Notes under the pieces: model-generated
What the model was told of the DNA's origin: nothing
Databases searched by the model: none
The model's input: the letters and a program-made list of their open reading frames with translations, nothing else
Translations under genes and position numbers: made by a program
NCBI GenBank assembly: GCA_945643635.1
Contig: CALZFC010000256.1
Location: forward strand, 503,501-567,500
Reading direction: 5' to 3'
Length of the DNA stretch: 64,000 bases
From: Allodiplogaster sudhausi
Taxonomy: Eukaryota; Nematoda; Chromadorea; Rhabditida; Diplogasteridae
Part shown: positions 1 through 10,754 of the stretch, piece by piece
How positions within the stretch are numbered: position 1 is the stretch's first letter
Layout of the letters: every line of letters starts with the position of its first letter

Positions 1-860
1 ATTGAAAGGGGTTTATCTTGTAGCAAATTTCATCCTTTTTCTTATGATGTATGTTTCGACAGGCGAAAACGTTTTTGAAGTAGTTTTTTAAACCTTCTAA
101 TTGTACAGAGCGAAATTTTCCATATAAATTGAAACTTTTCAATAAAAGTATGTATTTACCATTTGAAGATCTCCGTGAGAGCTCTTAGATGATATACAGA
201 CGATTTTGTAATATTGACATTGAGCGCAGTTATGGATCGATGAATGCGCTTGCACATTGCCTCGGCGGCCGAAAATGCACCATTTTGACCGACTCGCGCG
301 ATTCATGTCAAAATATTGAAACAGGTGTGTCGGAGTTTTTTAGTAAAAGGCATTTAAATAGGGGTAACAAAGGTCGCTCTTTCACGTGGTGCCTTCAGTT
401 TTTTAACATGGGGGGGTTTTTATGCCCCAAACGCACCACTCGAAATATTAAAATGCCAAAATGAGGCATTTAATAAAATATTTTTAAAAAGTGATTAACA
501 CATTTTTTGTGCCCCTTTCAATTTGGAATTGAATAAACAGTTCAAAATTAATATATCTCAACAACGAACAAAGTTATGATCTTTTGAGTTTTTTCGGGTT
601 TTCGGTGCATATCCATGGTAAACTGAAGAAAATAATTTTTGGAAAAAATGTTTTTGAGGTCTTTTTAGGATGCCTCATAAGCCTTTAGAAGGTAAAGAAA
701 ATCAAAAAATTATTTTGTTCCCGACATGCCCGTGCTCGAGTCTCTCAGATTGGCTCTCTTAATAAAAGCAGATTATATCTATGAAAAAAAACAAATTAAT
801 AAAAAAAATAATAATAATATTAACAATAAATAAATAAATACCGTACCTTCCTCCTTCCAG
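1..860. other. AT-rich DNA without a recognisable gene
   Basis: No conserved protein segment or RNA gene is seen. The 91-codon open frame at 189-464 has no recognisable content. The text around 520-680 has the style of a dispersed non-coding repeat, but there is no second copy in the window to define it. A/T-rich simple sequence (about 780-840) precedes the exon at 861. Confidence 0.5.
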
Positions 861-1085
861 GAGTTCGCGGAGGAGCGGCACGGAGGCGTTCGAGGACGCG
901 CACGCCATCTTCCGCCCGGGCGCCAACTACCCGGCGGGCGCGAAGTGCGCGCGGAAGGCGCCGGCAGGCCAGGAGCTCGCCATCTCCCTCGAGTCGGTCC
1001 GCGGCAACAGCTGGGCGCAGGCGAAGGTGGTGGTCAGCATCACGCGCGTAACGCGCGCTTCTACGAACGCCATCACCTTTTTTAA
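861..1085 (+). CDS. Exon-like segment related to the minus-strand exon at 56.3 kb
   Basis: A pyrimidine-rich stretch ending CTTCCAG precedes this GC-rich segment, and a GTGAGT donor follows it. The second reading frame is open throughout and contains PGANYPAGAKC and GNSWAQAKVVVS. The minus-strand exon at 56255-56429 has GEEYPAGANC and SNCWAQARYVV at the same spacing, so the two are diverged paralogues in opposite orientation. I do not recognise the family. No flanking exon of the same gene is seen here, so this is probably an isolated fragment. It is the only clear plus-strand protein exon found. Confidence 0.5.
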   Translation, partial: EFAEERHGGVRGRARHLPPGRQLPGGREVRAEGAGRPGARHLPRVGPRQQLGAGEGGGQHHARNARFYERHHLF

Positions 1086-2800
1086 GTGAGTGCCAAATCT
1101 TATTTTTAAAAAAAGAGAATTATTCCAGGGAGCAAAACATTATTAATAGAAACCCGGCCATCGAAACCATAAGGAGGAATGAACTAGCATTAACTGAACA
1201 GATTATAACGAGTAATAAAAAATAACAAGACATTTAGTTTCCCATATTTGATATAAAATAAAAAAGTAATATTAAACATACTTTAACCAAACCACTGATC
1301 GTTTTAAAGGCTTTTTTTTATAGATTTTATTAATCGCTCACCTCCACTCGATCGCCGCCACAGAATCGCCTCCTCACCAGTCGCTGCCGTTGACGTATCT
1401 TCTAAATTGGAGAGGAGCAACCAAGAGGTGTGTGCGCTTTAAATGGTTACTTTGAAACGAAAAAATAAAACAAATCTAGGATCATTAAACCTGCTTGCGC
1501 AGCAACCATTATAAATTTATAAAATTATTTTTAAAAAAAACTATTTATCTCTGCGGGACATAATCTCCAACAACAGCAGCACATGAATTTTAGCTATAAT
1601 CAACTATATCGTTCTGGGATTAAAGCAGGATAAAAAGCAATTTTGAAGATCACAAACTATTAATGTGACTGAGGAATGTGGTCCACTGGGTCATAATAAC
1701 TAAATAGCAGAAAGAAGAATTTGTTGTACTGAGAGGGCTTTGAAACCAAGGTAAAAGGAGAGAAAGGAGAAGCGAAGTGGGTAGGGAGAGGAATGAGGAG
1801 AAATAACGATAGCTAGTCACGCTTGGTCATCACATGGTCACCTGCAGCTAGAGATGAGGAAGAAGAAGGGCCAGGTGCGGGCTCCGATCTCATTACCAAT
1901 GATAGAAGCGTAAAAAGCGATAAAACTGTTAAAAAAAACAGATAACGAACGACAAGTAAGCGCATAAAATAAAATCCAGCGTTAGGAATGCTACAAGCAA
2001 GGGAAGATTTGTTGTGATCTGTTTATTTCCATTCCGAGACTACCGCAACCTACCGCGTGCGCACTCACACTATATGTTGTACACCGAAAAAGAGGCATTA
2101 TATATTGCACCAGGCAATTGTGAACTTGTTGGTTCCCCACACAATGAGCACCACTACGGCATCCAAATTACTTCAATTAACATTGAAATCTTGTTTTTAA
2201 TTTTGTTTATTGATTTTTATCAATTTTTATTTTAATTAATTTAAATAAATCACTTTTTAATCAAAATATGTCTTATCAGACCTCTTTCTATGGTTATTTT
2301 GCTCGAGGAACACGAAAAAAATATTTTTGGGAGATAATATGAAACTAGTAGTCAATTTGAATCTACCGATTCTGTCCACGTCCAGAAGCTCACTCCTCGA
2401 GCAGCTCTTCCATTCTGCGGGCTTCCTCTGACTCTGCAATGCGCCGACTTAACAGGCGAGCATTACAGGGGGCACTTTTGGCATTCTAACGATAAGTTTT
2501 AATTCTAAATACTGACTGACCGGTCTTGAAGTGGAATTGGCTAAATGATATCTTTGGCAGGGTTTAAAAAGGGCCCGTCTATATCACATACCCACCCATA
2601 TTTTAAGCCTCCCGGGACCAAACCCTACACATATTTTTAGATCCAAAATTTGATTACTCTTATCCACTTTGGGCTTCAAACTCTCTGCCCAATCCATTCG
2701 ACTAAGGACTCCTCTACGCCCTAAGCTTCTCCCCCTCTTTTTCTATGTCTATCGCATTCCTGACCAGGGATAAATTATGACCAGAAGGTCATTTCATACA
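1086..2800. other. Intergenic or intronic AT-rich DNA
   Basis: No exon with conserved content could be recognised on either strand. Short open frames at 2014-2235 and 2257-2439 lack splice context and similarity to anything else in the window. Confidence 0.4.
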
Positions 2801-2814
2801 ATTTTAAGGGAAAA

Positions 2815-4340
2815 TTAGAGCAAGCTTCTTTCCCTTCGTCTCCGGGTTTTTCGCGCGCGAACTGCTTTCTTTAGCCTGATCTTGTGTCTGTCTTCTCTTG
2901 TTGGTGACGATTCCATCCATTCATGATCAGTGCCGACGCATTTGGTCAGGATATCTGAACGCAACTCGTTTTGTCGTTTTTTTTGGGTGTTTCCATCTAA
3001 TATCTCTGTTCGCTTCATGTCGCGAGTCTTTCTCGAAATCTGGCCTCTCTCTTTAGTCCAAAAATCTTTTCCGGCACTTTCAAACGTCTACTTCTCACTT
3101 TCCTCCGACTTGGAGACGAAATCATATGTATAAAGACCATCAGACTGGCTTTCGTCAGGATGCCTAAAACTGCTTTCATATGGCTGCATTATCTCTTTTA
3201 TTTGTATATTCTTTGGGCTGGTTGCCTTTCTCGCCGGAACCTGCTCTCTACACTCCATTGCTTTGACTTTGTTTCTTATATGGATCATCGAAAGATGGTA
3301 CCCTTATGTGATGTGCCTAATCTTAGTGGATCATCGAACGATGGTACCAATGTTGTTTGCCTTATCTTTTGCAGGTTTTTCAGACGCCTCTTCCATTCGA
3401 GCAACCAGCCCATTGAAGCCTCATTTTGAAAATAATTCTGTGGCTATTTGAAAGCAGTTTGGGTACTATACCTCTCTCATTCTCCATTTCTCAAGGTTTC
3501 TGATTCATTGTTGGGAAGTCTTTTCCCTTTGCTCGTCGAGATGGTGGGAACAGAAGATGTTGAGGATAGAGCGCGCGTGATTTTTGTAAGGTCAGACATG
3601 GCCGTCTCAGATATTTTGGCCAGGCGCTTTTAAATTTACCATTTTCCTCGTGTATTTTTCAGACAAATCAGAATTTTATGTTTTTGCCTTCTGCCCCAGG
3701 GCTTTCCCTTGTCATCTGGTTCTCCTGTCGCCTTCTGCAACGGGAATTTCCCTCGCCATCTGGTACTCCTTTCGCCTTCCGCCCCAGGGATTTCCCTTGC
3801 TTTCTGGTTCTCCTTTCGCCTTCTGCCCCTGGGCTTTCCCTTGCCAACTGGTTCTCCTGTCGCCTTCTGCCCCAGGGCTTTCCCTTGAAATCTGGTACCT
3901 TGCCATATGATTCTCCTTGATTGGTAGGCCCTTTTTGCGAAATGTTTGCTTGGAAGACCACGCTGAGTGTTTCTTTTGAATTGGTCAAACAAAATCCACT
4001 CCTCTTCAAGCCGGTCGGTTTGAAGCTTTTTGTGAACTTGCAAAATCATGTGACCCCTGTGATGTTTTTCCTGCCTGGTCGCGGTTCTGCCCGCTATGTT
4101 CGAAAGGTTCGGATATCTCGTTTGCTCTATTTATGCCTTACGAACTTGTCGGCCTGCTTCCAATTGGAGTCTGCTTAATGTTTTTATTAATTCGTTTCGA
4201 ATAATACTAGTTAATATTGTTTATGTATATTTTATAATTGGAGGAGCGTTCGTGCCTTCCATTAGGCCGTTCCTCTCTCACTATTCAACGAGCTCGCCTG
4301 CTCAATCGTAAGGAATGCTTGTCGTGGGGCCACCATAAGA
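2815..4340 (-). other. Unrecognised open, basic coding-like segment; possible retroelement remnant
   Basis: Several minus-strand frames are open here. They encode Arg/Lys/Gly-rich text, partly because a 44-bp minisatellite (3687-3906) is open in more than one frame. At the upstream (high-coordinate) edge the minus strand reads TGGTGGCCCCACGACAAGC, which looks superficially like a tRNA primer-binding site after an LTR. I did not find a matching second LTR, a protease or a reverse transcriptase. A Gag-region remnant of an LTR retrotransposon is possible but unproven. Confidence 0.2.
3687..3906. repeat. 44-bp minisatellite, five units
   Basis: Five consecutive 44-bp units start at 3687, 3731, 3775, 3819 and 3863, each beginning CCTTCTGCC or a one- to three-base variant. 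They share the core CAGGGCTTTCCCTTG. 44 is not a multiple of 3, so each unit shifts the frame, yet three frames stay open across the array on one strand or the other. Confidence 0.85.
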
Positions 4341-4641
4341 CCATAAGATCTTCATTGTTGGTTTAAATGATATTTACAAATATCTGTATTTAAATTTCTC
4401 CGAATAGTAATTAGACACAAGATAAGAATGGAAAGTAAATCCGAACTTAGCAGAATCGGCGAAAATAATCAAAATCAAAGTATCCGTCTTTAAGATCTTT
4501 CTCGCGGCGATCTATGCCGTCATTTTCAAGCCGTACGCTGCTCTCATGGTTATGGTCGCCGTGGTTGAGACGACGGTCGAACTTGGCGGTTCATCGGTAT
4601 CTTGGGTGTCAAATTACTTTTTTTTTATTTCGTAAATATAT

Positions 4642-6205
4642 CCCAGGTGTAACCAAAAATGTACAAGGATTTAAGATAATATGGGCATGAGCAGTGTTGA
4701 ATTCCTGTTTTTGGCATGACAAAGAAGAGAGAAAAGCAGGAAATTTCATGAAAAAAGTCCAGCCTACAGCCATATTAAAGAGGGACAGAGAATTAGTGTT
4801 GGTAGTTGCAAGACACTGAATGTATGTATGTACATAGAGATCCCAGGTGTAACCAAAAATGTACAAGGATTTAAGATAATATGGGCATGAGCAGTGTTGA
4901 ATTCCTGTTTTTGGCATGACAAAGAAGAGAGAAAAGCAGGAAATTTCATGAAAAAAGTCCAGCCTACAGCCATTTTAAAGAGGGACGTGAATTAGTGTTG
5001 GTAGTTGCAAGACACTGAATGCATGTATGTACATAGAGATCCCAGGTGTAACCAAAAATGTACAAGGATTTAAGATAATATGGGCATGAGCAGTGTTGAA
5101 TTCCTGTTTTTGGCATGACAAAGAAGAGAGAAAAGCAGGAAATTTCATGAAAAAAGTCCAGCCTACAGCCATATTAAAGAGGGACAGAGAATTAGTGTTG
5201 GTAGTTGCAAGACACTGAATGTATGTATGTACATAGAGATCCCAGGTGTAACCAAAAATGTACAAGGATTTAAGATAATATGGGCATGAGCAGTGTTGAA
5301 TTCCTGTTTTTGGCATGACAAAGAAGAGAGAAAAGCAGGAAATTTCATGAAAAAAGTCCAGCCTACAGCCATTTTAAAGAGGGACGTGAATTAGTGTTGG
5401 TAGTTGCAAGACACTGAATGTATGTATGTACATAGAGATCCCAGGTGTAACCAAAAATGTATATGGATTTAAGATAATATGGGCATTAGCAGTGTTGAAT
5501 TCCTGTTTTTGGCATGACAAAGAAGAGAGAAAAGCAATAAATTTCATGAAAAAAGTCCAGCCTACAGCCATTTTAAAGAGGGAGAGAGAATTAGTGTTGG
5601 TAGTTGCAAGACACTGAATGTATGTATGTACATAGAGATCCCAGGTGTAACCAAAAATGTATAAGGATTTAAGATAATATGGGCATTAGCAGTGTTGAAT
5701 TCCTGTTTTTGGCATGACAAAGAAGAGAGAAAAGCAATAAATTTCATGAAAAAAGTCCAGCCTACAGCCATTTTAAAGAGGGAGAGAGAATTAGTGTTGG
5801 TAGTTGCAAGACACTGAATGTATGTATGTACATAGAGATCCCAGGTGTAACCAAAAATGTATAAGGATTTAAGATAATATGGGCATTAGCAGTGTTGAAT
5901 TCCTGTTTTTGGCATGACAAAGAAGAGAGAAAAGAAGGAAATATCAAGAAAAAAGTCCAGCCTACAGCCATTTTAAAGAGGGGCAGAGAATTAGTGTTGG
6001 CAGTTGCAAGACAATAAATATATGTACATAAGATCTCAGGTGTAACCAAAAATGTACAGATTTAAGATAAAATGGGCATGATCAGTGTAGAATTTCCGTT
6101 TTCGGATGCCAAAGAAGAGAGAAAAGCAGGAAAACTTATTAAAAAAAAGTCCAGCCTACAGCCATTTTAAAGAGAGAGAAAGAATTACCAAAAATGTACA
6201 AGGAT
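4642..6205. repeat. 200-bp satellite array
   Basis: Units beginning CCCAGGTGTAACCAAAAATG start at 4642, 4842, 5041, 5241, 5440, 5640 and 5840, with a diverged one near 6035, so the spacing is 199-200 bp. The first four units alternate two types: type 1 has AGGGACAGAGAATTAG and a 200-bp period, type 2 has AGGGACGTGAATTAG and a 199-bp period. This gives a 399-bp dimer. Each junction carries TGTATGTATGTACATA. Open frames of 60-113 codons across the array repeat with the unit and are not genes. Confidence 0.95.
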
Positions 6206-6209
6206 TTAA

Positions 6210-6484
6210 AGGAGGTATGGGAATAATTAACCTAATTTTTTTTTCTAAATGAACATGTTCATCTTGGCGTAAAACATGTCTCCAGAAAGTTTGAGCGATT
6301 TTCTTCCATTAAATTCGGAGCAATAGCAACGTGAAAACTGGCGGGTAGAGATTTAGCTAGGGTAGGTGAGAGCCGCCCTCCAACTTCACATGCTCCCTCG
6401 ACCGAGGGACAGGCAACTTTATGAGCGCGCGCATTCAAAATCGTTCTCTTGCGCTACTGTAGAATTATTCGCCGGATACTTCCT
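6210..6484. mobile_element. 275-bp TTAA-flanked non-autonomous element in the satellite
   Basis: The insert interrupts a satellite unit. Intact units read GGATTTAAGATAA; here TTAA occurs at 6206-6209 and again at 6485-6488 with 275 bp of unrelated sequence between. The ends are imperfect inverted repeats: AGGAGGTAT at the left and AGGAAGTAT read from the right end, followed a few bases in by AATAATT on both sides. There is no coding capacity. TTAA duplication is typical of piggyBac-type transposition, but the termini are not the usual piggyBac CCC start, so the superfamily is uncertain. Confidence 0.65.
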
Positions 6485-6960
6485 TTAAGATAAAATGGGA
6501 ATGGGCAGTGTTGAATTCCCATTTTTGGCATGACAAAGTAGAGAGAAAAGCAGGAAAAAAGTCCAGCCTAGAGCCATTTTGAAGAGTTACAGAGAATTAG
6601 TGCTGACAGTTGCAAGACACTGAATGTATGTATGTACATAGATCCCAGTTGTAACCAAAAATATACAAGGATTTAAGATAAAATGGGCATGAGCAGTGTA
6701 GAATTCCAGTTTTCGGCATGCCAAAGAATGAGAGAAAAGCAGGACATCTTATGAAAAAAGTCCAGCCAACAGCCTAAAGAGGGAGAGAAAATTTGTTGGT
6801 AATTGCAAGACACTGAATGTATGTATGTACATTGAAATTCCAGGTGTAACCCAAAATGTACAAGGATTTTAGAAAAATGGGCATGAGCAGTGTGTAGAAT
6901 TCCCTTTTTTGGCACGAAAAAGAAGAGAGAACATCAGGAAATAGCATGCCAATAGTCCAG
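6485..6960. repeat. Diverged units of the 200-bp satellite
   Basis: The satellite sequence resumes after the insertion, with more substitutions and small gaps than in the proximal array. Units are recognisable near 6489, 6650 and 6840. Similarity ends near 6955. The gradient from near-identical central units to decayed edge units is usual for satellites. Confidence 0.85.
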
Positions 6961-7249
6961 ATGACAACCTTGATCTAGTCCACAAATTAAAGTGTCTAAC
7001 CATAAGTAAATTGGGCAATTACATAATGGGGTCAAACGTGTACAGTGCATACTGAATATGCATATTCGGAATACAGGTAACGGACCATTAACTCTACTAA
7101 ATGGGTCAAGTCCAGTGTAAATCTGACGAAGTCCAAGCATACACAGCAATCGTCGTAGATCTTCGAAGATATTAAATATTGCTAAAAACAAATCGATCCG
7201 AAGTGAAGACCTTCCTTAACAACCAGTCGTTTTTTTATAATGAAAACAT

Positions 7250-7470
7250 TTGATTTTTGATAAATTTTGGCGATTAAAGCGTGCTCGACTTCGCAGCACC
7301 ATCTGCAAATAATAAGGTTGGAAGGGCGAAAATAATATATCACCAGGATTACTTTAAAAAAATTAAATAAATAATAAATACATTTTATTTCTGATGTATT
7401 TTGGCGAGTAAGGCGAGTTCGGCTTCGCAGCACCATCTGCAAATAATAAGGTTTTAAATGCGAAAATAAA
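7250..7470. repeat. Two tandem copies of an exon-like segment
   Basis: Two segments about 135 bp apart (near 7252-7335 and 7387-7467) share TTCGCAGCACCATCTGCAAA and flanks. On the minus strand each gives a TTATTATTTGCAG acceptor followed by ATGGTGCTGCGAAG. The frames differ between copies and no family is recognised. Confidence 0.5.
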
Positions 7471-7746
7471 ATTCGCAAGGAGTAATCAGATAAATCAATT
7501 TAATAATGGGTACCTGCAAAGGAATAAGGATTACAGAGAGATTTTAAAAAGTCTAGATATTTGAAATTCACAAATTTTATTTTTTATAAGATTAATAATA
7601 TGTAAGTTCACCCGAAAGTTCTAATAAAATAAGAGAAATTCGTAATTATTTAGGAATTACTTAAATTTTAAATACTTATAGGGAAATATAAATTGTAAAA
7701 TAATATTCATTAAATGATTAAATGATATTTAATTATATTTGCTCAC

Positions 7747-7832
7747 CTGATATTCCTTTGGAATCGATGAGCTGGCCGCCTCATCCAGAATGAGATTGTT
7801 GCGGAGGAGGGCGCGGGCCAGGCTGGCCGACT
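7747..7832 (-). pseudogene. ABCC-type exon A, copy 1 (internally deleted)
   Basis: The minus strand reads ...TTTGCAG, exon, GTGAGC. It encodes the tail of an ABC signature and the Walker B motif (LARALLR then LILDEA). Relative to intact copies, 14 bases after the VGQ codons are missing, so the signature and Walker B parts are out of frame. The copy at 17347-17432 has the same deletion and lies in the same larger duplication. Confidence 0.75.
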
Positions 7833-7865
7833 CTGCAAATTATTGGGATATAAAAGAGAAGTGAG

Positions 7866-7877
7866 AGTGAGAGAAGT

Positions 7878-7932
<55 letters not shown>

Positions 7933-7975
7933 CGAGAGAGAGAGAGAAAGAACGAGAGAGAGAGCGAGAGAGGGA

Positions 7976-8013
<38 letters not shown>

Positions 8014-8032
8014 GAATGAGAGAGGGAAGGGG
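7866..8032. repeat. (GA)n microsatellite in the intron between exons A and B
   Basis: Near-pure GA on the plus strand, so CT on the sense strand of the flanking exons. It lies 20-40 bases upstream of the exon A acceptor. Equivalent tracts are in nearly every A/B unit of the window. Ser-Leu or Arg-Glu open frames across it are not genes. Confidence 0.95.
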
Positions 8033-8050
8033 GGGGGGTTATAAGCACAC

Positions 8051-8143
8051 CTAGAGGGCTGTCTGTAGGCCTGCTTCTTCTCTCTTCGAGCGAGCGAGAA
8101 GAGAACGGAGCCGTGGGCCGAGATGGCAGCACCACATCAGAAG
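8051..8143 (-). pseudogene. Exon B, copy 1 (unrecognised)
   Basis: This is a 93-bp segment with a minus-strand GT donor (AGGTGTGC), lying in the interval between two A exons. One frame reads [21 protein letters not shown] do not recognise the family. Further copies are at 10755-10848, 11512-11596, 12735-12815, 15528-15620, 17022-17115, 17566-17658, 25304-25391, 27482-27563, 28060-28152, 28753-28819, 31082-31163, 31664-31756 and 32304-32370. Insertions and deletions between copies change the frame, so the coding frame is not settled. The copies always travel with A exons and so are part of one amplified unit. Confidence 0.55.
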
Positions 8144-8282
8144 CTCCAAAAGGATGATTACAGAGCGATAAAAGAAAAATTCGCAATTATTTACGAATTA
8201 CTTAAATTTTAAATACTTATAGGGTAATAGTTCCGTAAAAAAAATTGTAAAATGAAAATGATATTTAATAGAATTTGCTCAC

Positions 8283-8393
8283 CTGATATTCCATTGGAAT
8301 CTGTGTTGAGAGCTGGCCGCCGTCGCCTCATCGAGAATGAGACGTTTGCGGAGGAGGGCGCGGGCCAGACATACCAGTTATCGCTGGCTGACT
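8283..8393 (-). pseudogene. ABCC-type exon A, copy 2 (stop codon)
   Basis: Minus-strand acceptor TTTACAG and donor GTGAGC bound 111 bp encoding QR, a TAA stop, then LVCLARALLRKRLILDEATA. The stop replaces the CAA glutamine codon found in copies 15865-15975 and 25602-25711. The ABC signature (QRQLVCLARALLRK) and Walker B (ILDEATAA) are otherwise clear and most like the second nucleotide-binding domain of ABCC/MRP transporters. Two residues between RK and Walker B are missing compared with that family. Confidence 0.8.
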
Positions 8394-8423
8394 CTGTAAA
8401 GGATTGGGATATATAAGAGAAGT

Positions 8424-8660
<237 letters not shown>

Positions 8661-8766
8661 GTGTAAAGACAACCGAAGCAAAGCGCCTTGACTACATATA
8701 TTCAAGCTAAATACGCAAAGTAACTCTATGTTCATAGAAAACACAGCTAAGAAAAGAAAAGCTAAC

Positions 8767-8869
8767 CTTATCCTTGCCACTCTCGGAGAGCAGCCGCCAC
8801 GCGATGCTGAGAATGTCGCGTCGGCGGACGCGGAAGCCATGGCCAGAGCCGTTCCAGCAGATGACGTGC
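8767..8869 (-). pseudogene. Exon C, copy 1 (unrecognised)
   Basis: On the minus strand TGTACAG precedes and GTTAGC follows a GC-rich 103-bp segment. The one frame kept open across all five copies reads HVICWNGSGHGFRVRRRDIL and then SIAWRLL. Other copies are at 16286-16410, 18397-18499, 29391-29515 and 32951-33075. Three of those carry about 22 extra bases before the donor and run into a TAA. The family is not recognised. The segment lies directly downstream of the last CAD exon of the truncated copy but does not resemble CAD. Confidence 0.5.
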
Positions 8870-9071
8870 CTGTACACACACATTTCTAATAAATAAGAAT
8901 AATTTTTTTAATTAGGAATAAATTCGATATATTATTATATACTGCTGACATGCGAGCCAAGGACTCAGGGATGTTTTTAGACCAAGAAATAAGAATAATT
9001 TATCCCTCACTCTCACCCTCTCTCTCTCTATCTCTCTCTCTCACCCTCTCCCTAACATGACCCTCACCTCG

Positions 9072-9712
9072 ACCACTCCTGCCGGCAGGTCGTAATTGGT
9101 GAGGAAGAGATGATGCGGGCACACCTCGCAAGTCACTTTGATGCCCTGTAAATATCTTCATTTTACCTACGCCATTTCTTCTTCTAGACTCTATTAGATT
9201 CTATGCAGGGATTCCGTTTACTTAATTAACAAATATTTACAATGTAGAAAAAGAGCCTTTTGTGGGATGAAAAAAGAAGAGAATAAATTACCCGCTCCTT
9301 CGCGAGTGCACTCGATTTCCTCTGCTGACGAGACGTGGCAAATGTGGACTGAAGAGGGAGGATAACTAAATTTCTCTCACTGTTAATTCATTTAAAAAAA
9401 TCATAAATTAAAATTAGGATCAAATAAATATAATATTAGTACTTATAAAAATGGCCAAAAATCAATAGAGAAAAGATTATTTTAAATAAAACCCGAAAAG
9501 GGTTTCCAAAATTGTTTTTCAAAATGAATACCAGCTCTGCCGGCCAGCTGCGCTGCTCCGAGCACCGCGAGAAGAGTCTGCTTCTCAGCGTGGCAGACAA
9601 CGGGGCGGCTCGCAGGGAAGGTCGACAGATGCTGGGGAAAGTGGAAATGGATAAATACATACATATATGAGATGTACACCACAACAGGCTTTCCAGCTCT
9701 AACACTCTAGTT

Positions 9713-9751
<39 letters not shown>

Positions 9752-9832
9752 CTCTCACCCTCTCTATTTACATCATCTTGCCCCCCCCCCTATTCTGTAC
9801 CATACTCTCCTCATTTTCATTCATACTCACTC

Positions 9833-9876
<44 letters not shown>

Positions 9877-10024
9877 CCCCTCCCCTCTTCTCTCTCAATC
9901 TCTTTCTCTCTCTCTTCTCCCTCTCTCCCCTTATATCTCTTTTTCTCTCGTTCACCTTTATCCAGTCCGTGACTTTGTCCATATTGAGTGCGGCGAATGT
10001 ACTTGTTGAGGTACATCTTGATCT
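9072..10024 (-). pseudogene. CAD: CAD dihydroorotase exons, truncated copy
   Basis: Three whole exons and part of a fourth from the dihydroorotase domain of CAD, which cyclises carbamoyl-aspartate in pyrimidine synthesis. In transcript order: the 3' part of the exon with YLNK and NMDKVTDWIK (ends about 9959); an exon with [15 protein letters not shown] (about 9530-9640); VHICHVSSAEEI (about 9292-9348); [14 protein letters not shown] (about 9072-9150). The copy is nearly identical to 23208-24141 but stops at about 10024, where the sequence changes to that of an inverted repeat. It shares two single-base insertions with the other copy (extra T read at 10001 and 9310). With no 5' half and these shifts it cannot make a dihydroorotase. 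Confidence 0.85.
9715..9960. repeat. CT-rich microsatellites in CAD introns
   Basis: CT tracts at about 9715-9768 and 9838-9952. Here the sense strand of the gene carries GA, the opposite of the A/B introns. The same tracts are in the duplicate at 23852-24075 with different lengths. Confidence 0.9.
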
Positions 10025-10520
10025 TGGCCCACCTGCACTTGTTCATCTCCACCGAGTGAGGAGCGAGGAAGCAGGCCGCTGCGGACCAAATTCAAGGTAA
10101 TGTTTCCTCCCCCCTCTCATTGTCGGTCGCGGCGACGGTGGGCTTTCTTTGAAAGTTCCACCAACACCGCTGTAGTGTCTGGCAAAATTGAGTGGTGTCC
10201 GCGCGTGGTCGCACCCCCAATTTAAATGTGGTAAAATATTGTATTAAATTTTTCAGTTCAAAGTACGATGAATGAAAGTAAAAAGTGGTCTCCGAGCGTG
10301 GCCAAAAGTGACAGAAATTGGGGGTGCGACTACGCGAGGACACCACTCAATTTTGCCAGACACTACAGCGGTGTTGGTGGAACTTTCAAACAAAACCCAC
10401 CGCCGCCGCGACCGAAAATGAGAGAGGGGGAGGGGGAAGGAAACATTACCTTGAATTTGGTCCGCAGCGGCCTGCTTCCTCGCTCCTCACTTGGTGGAGA
10501 TGAACAAGGGCAGTCGGGCT
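10025..10520. repeat. Large inverted repeat
   Basis: The left arm (about 10030-10225) reads TCTCCACCGAGTGAGGAGCG, then CCAAATTCAAGGTAATG, then the CACCAACACCGCTGTAG region. The right arm (about 10310-10520) holds the reverse complement of the same blocks in reverse order. About 85 bp separate them. A further direct copy of the right arm is at about 10990-11260. The arms match imperfectly, including GA/C-tract length changes. Confidence 0.8.
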
Positions 10521-10754
10521 CAGAAGGCGCTGGCCGACACTGCAAAGGAATGGGATATATTAGAGAAGGGGAGAGAGAGAGAGAAGAGAAAGAGAAAAAA
10601 AGAGGGAACGAAAGAGAGAGAGAGAGAGAGAGACAGAGAAAAAAGAGACAGAACTACAGTGAAGAATAGAGAGCGAGCACGGTGTGAGAGAGAGAGAGAC
10701 GGAGAGAGAGAGAGAAAGAGAGACGGAGAGAGAGAGAAGGGGTTATAAACATAC

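Noticed and set aside
4320..4345. tRNA primer-binding site and LTR upstream of it
   Set aside because: Only one LTR-like edge is present, with no second LTR, polypurine tract or pol gene; kept only as a weak possibility in the feature at 2815-4340.
4609..6049. A repeated 69-113 codon protein (MAVGWTFFMKF...) on the minus strand
   Set aside because: It follows the 200-bp satellite unit exactly and ends wherever the 199-bp unit shifts the frame; it is satellite sequence.
4642..6205. Regularly spaced direct repeats as a CRISPR array
   Set aside because: Units are 200 bp and wholly repeated without unique spacers, in eukaryotic intron-containing DNA.
9072..9150. Bacterial dihydroorotase or contamination
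   Set aside because: The exons carry eukaryotic splice sites and introns, and the upstream exon is the CAD synthetase C-terminus.
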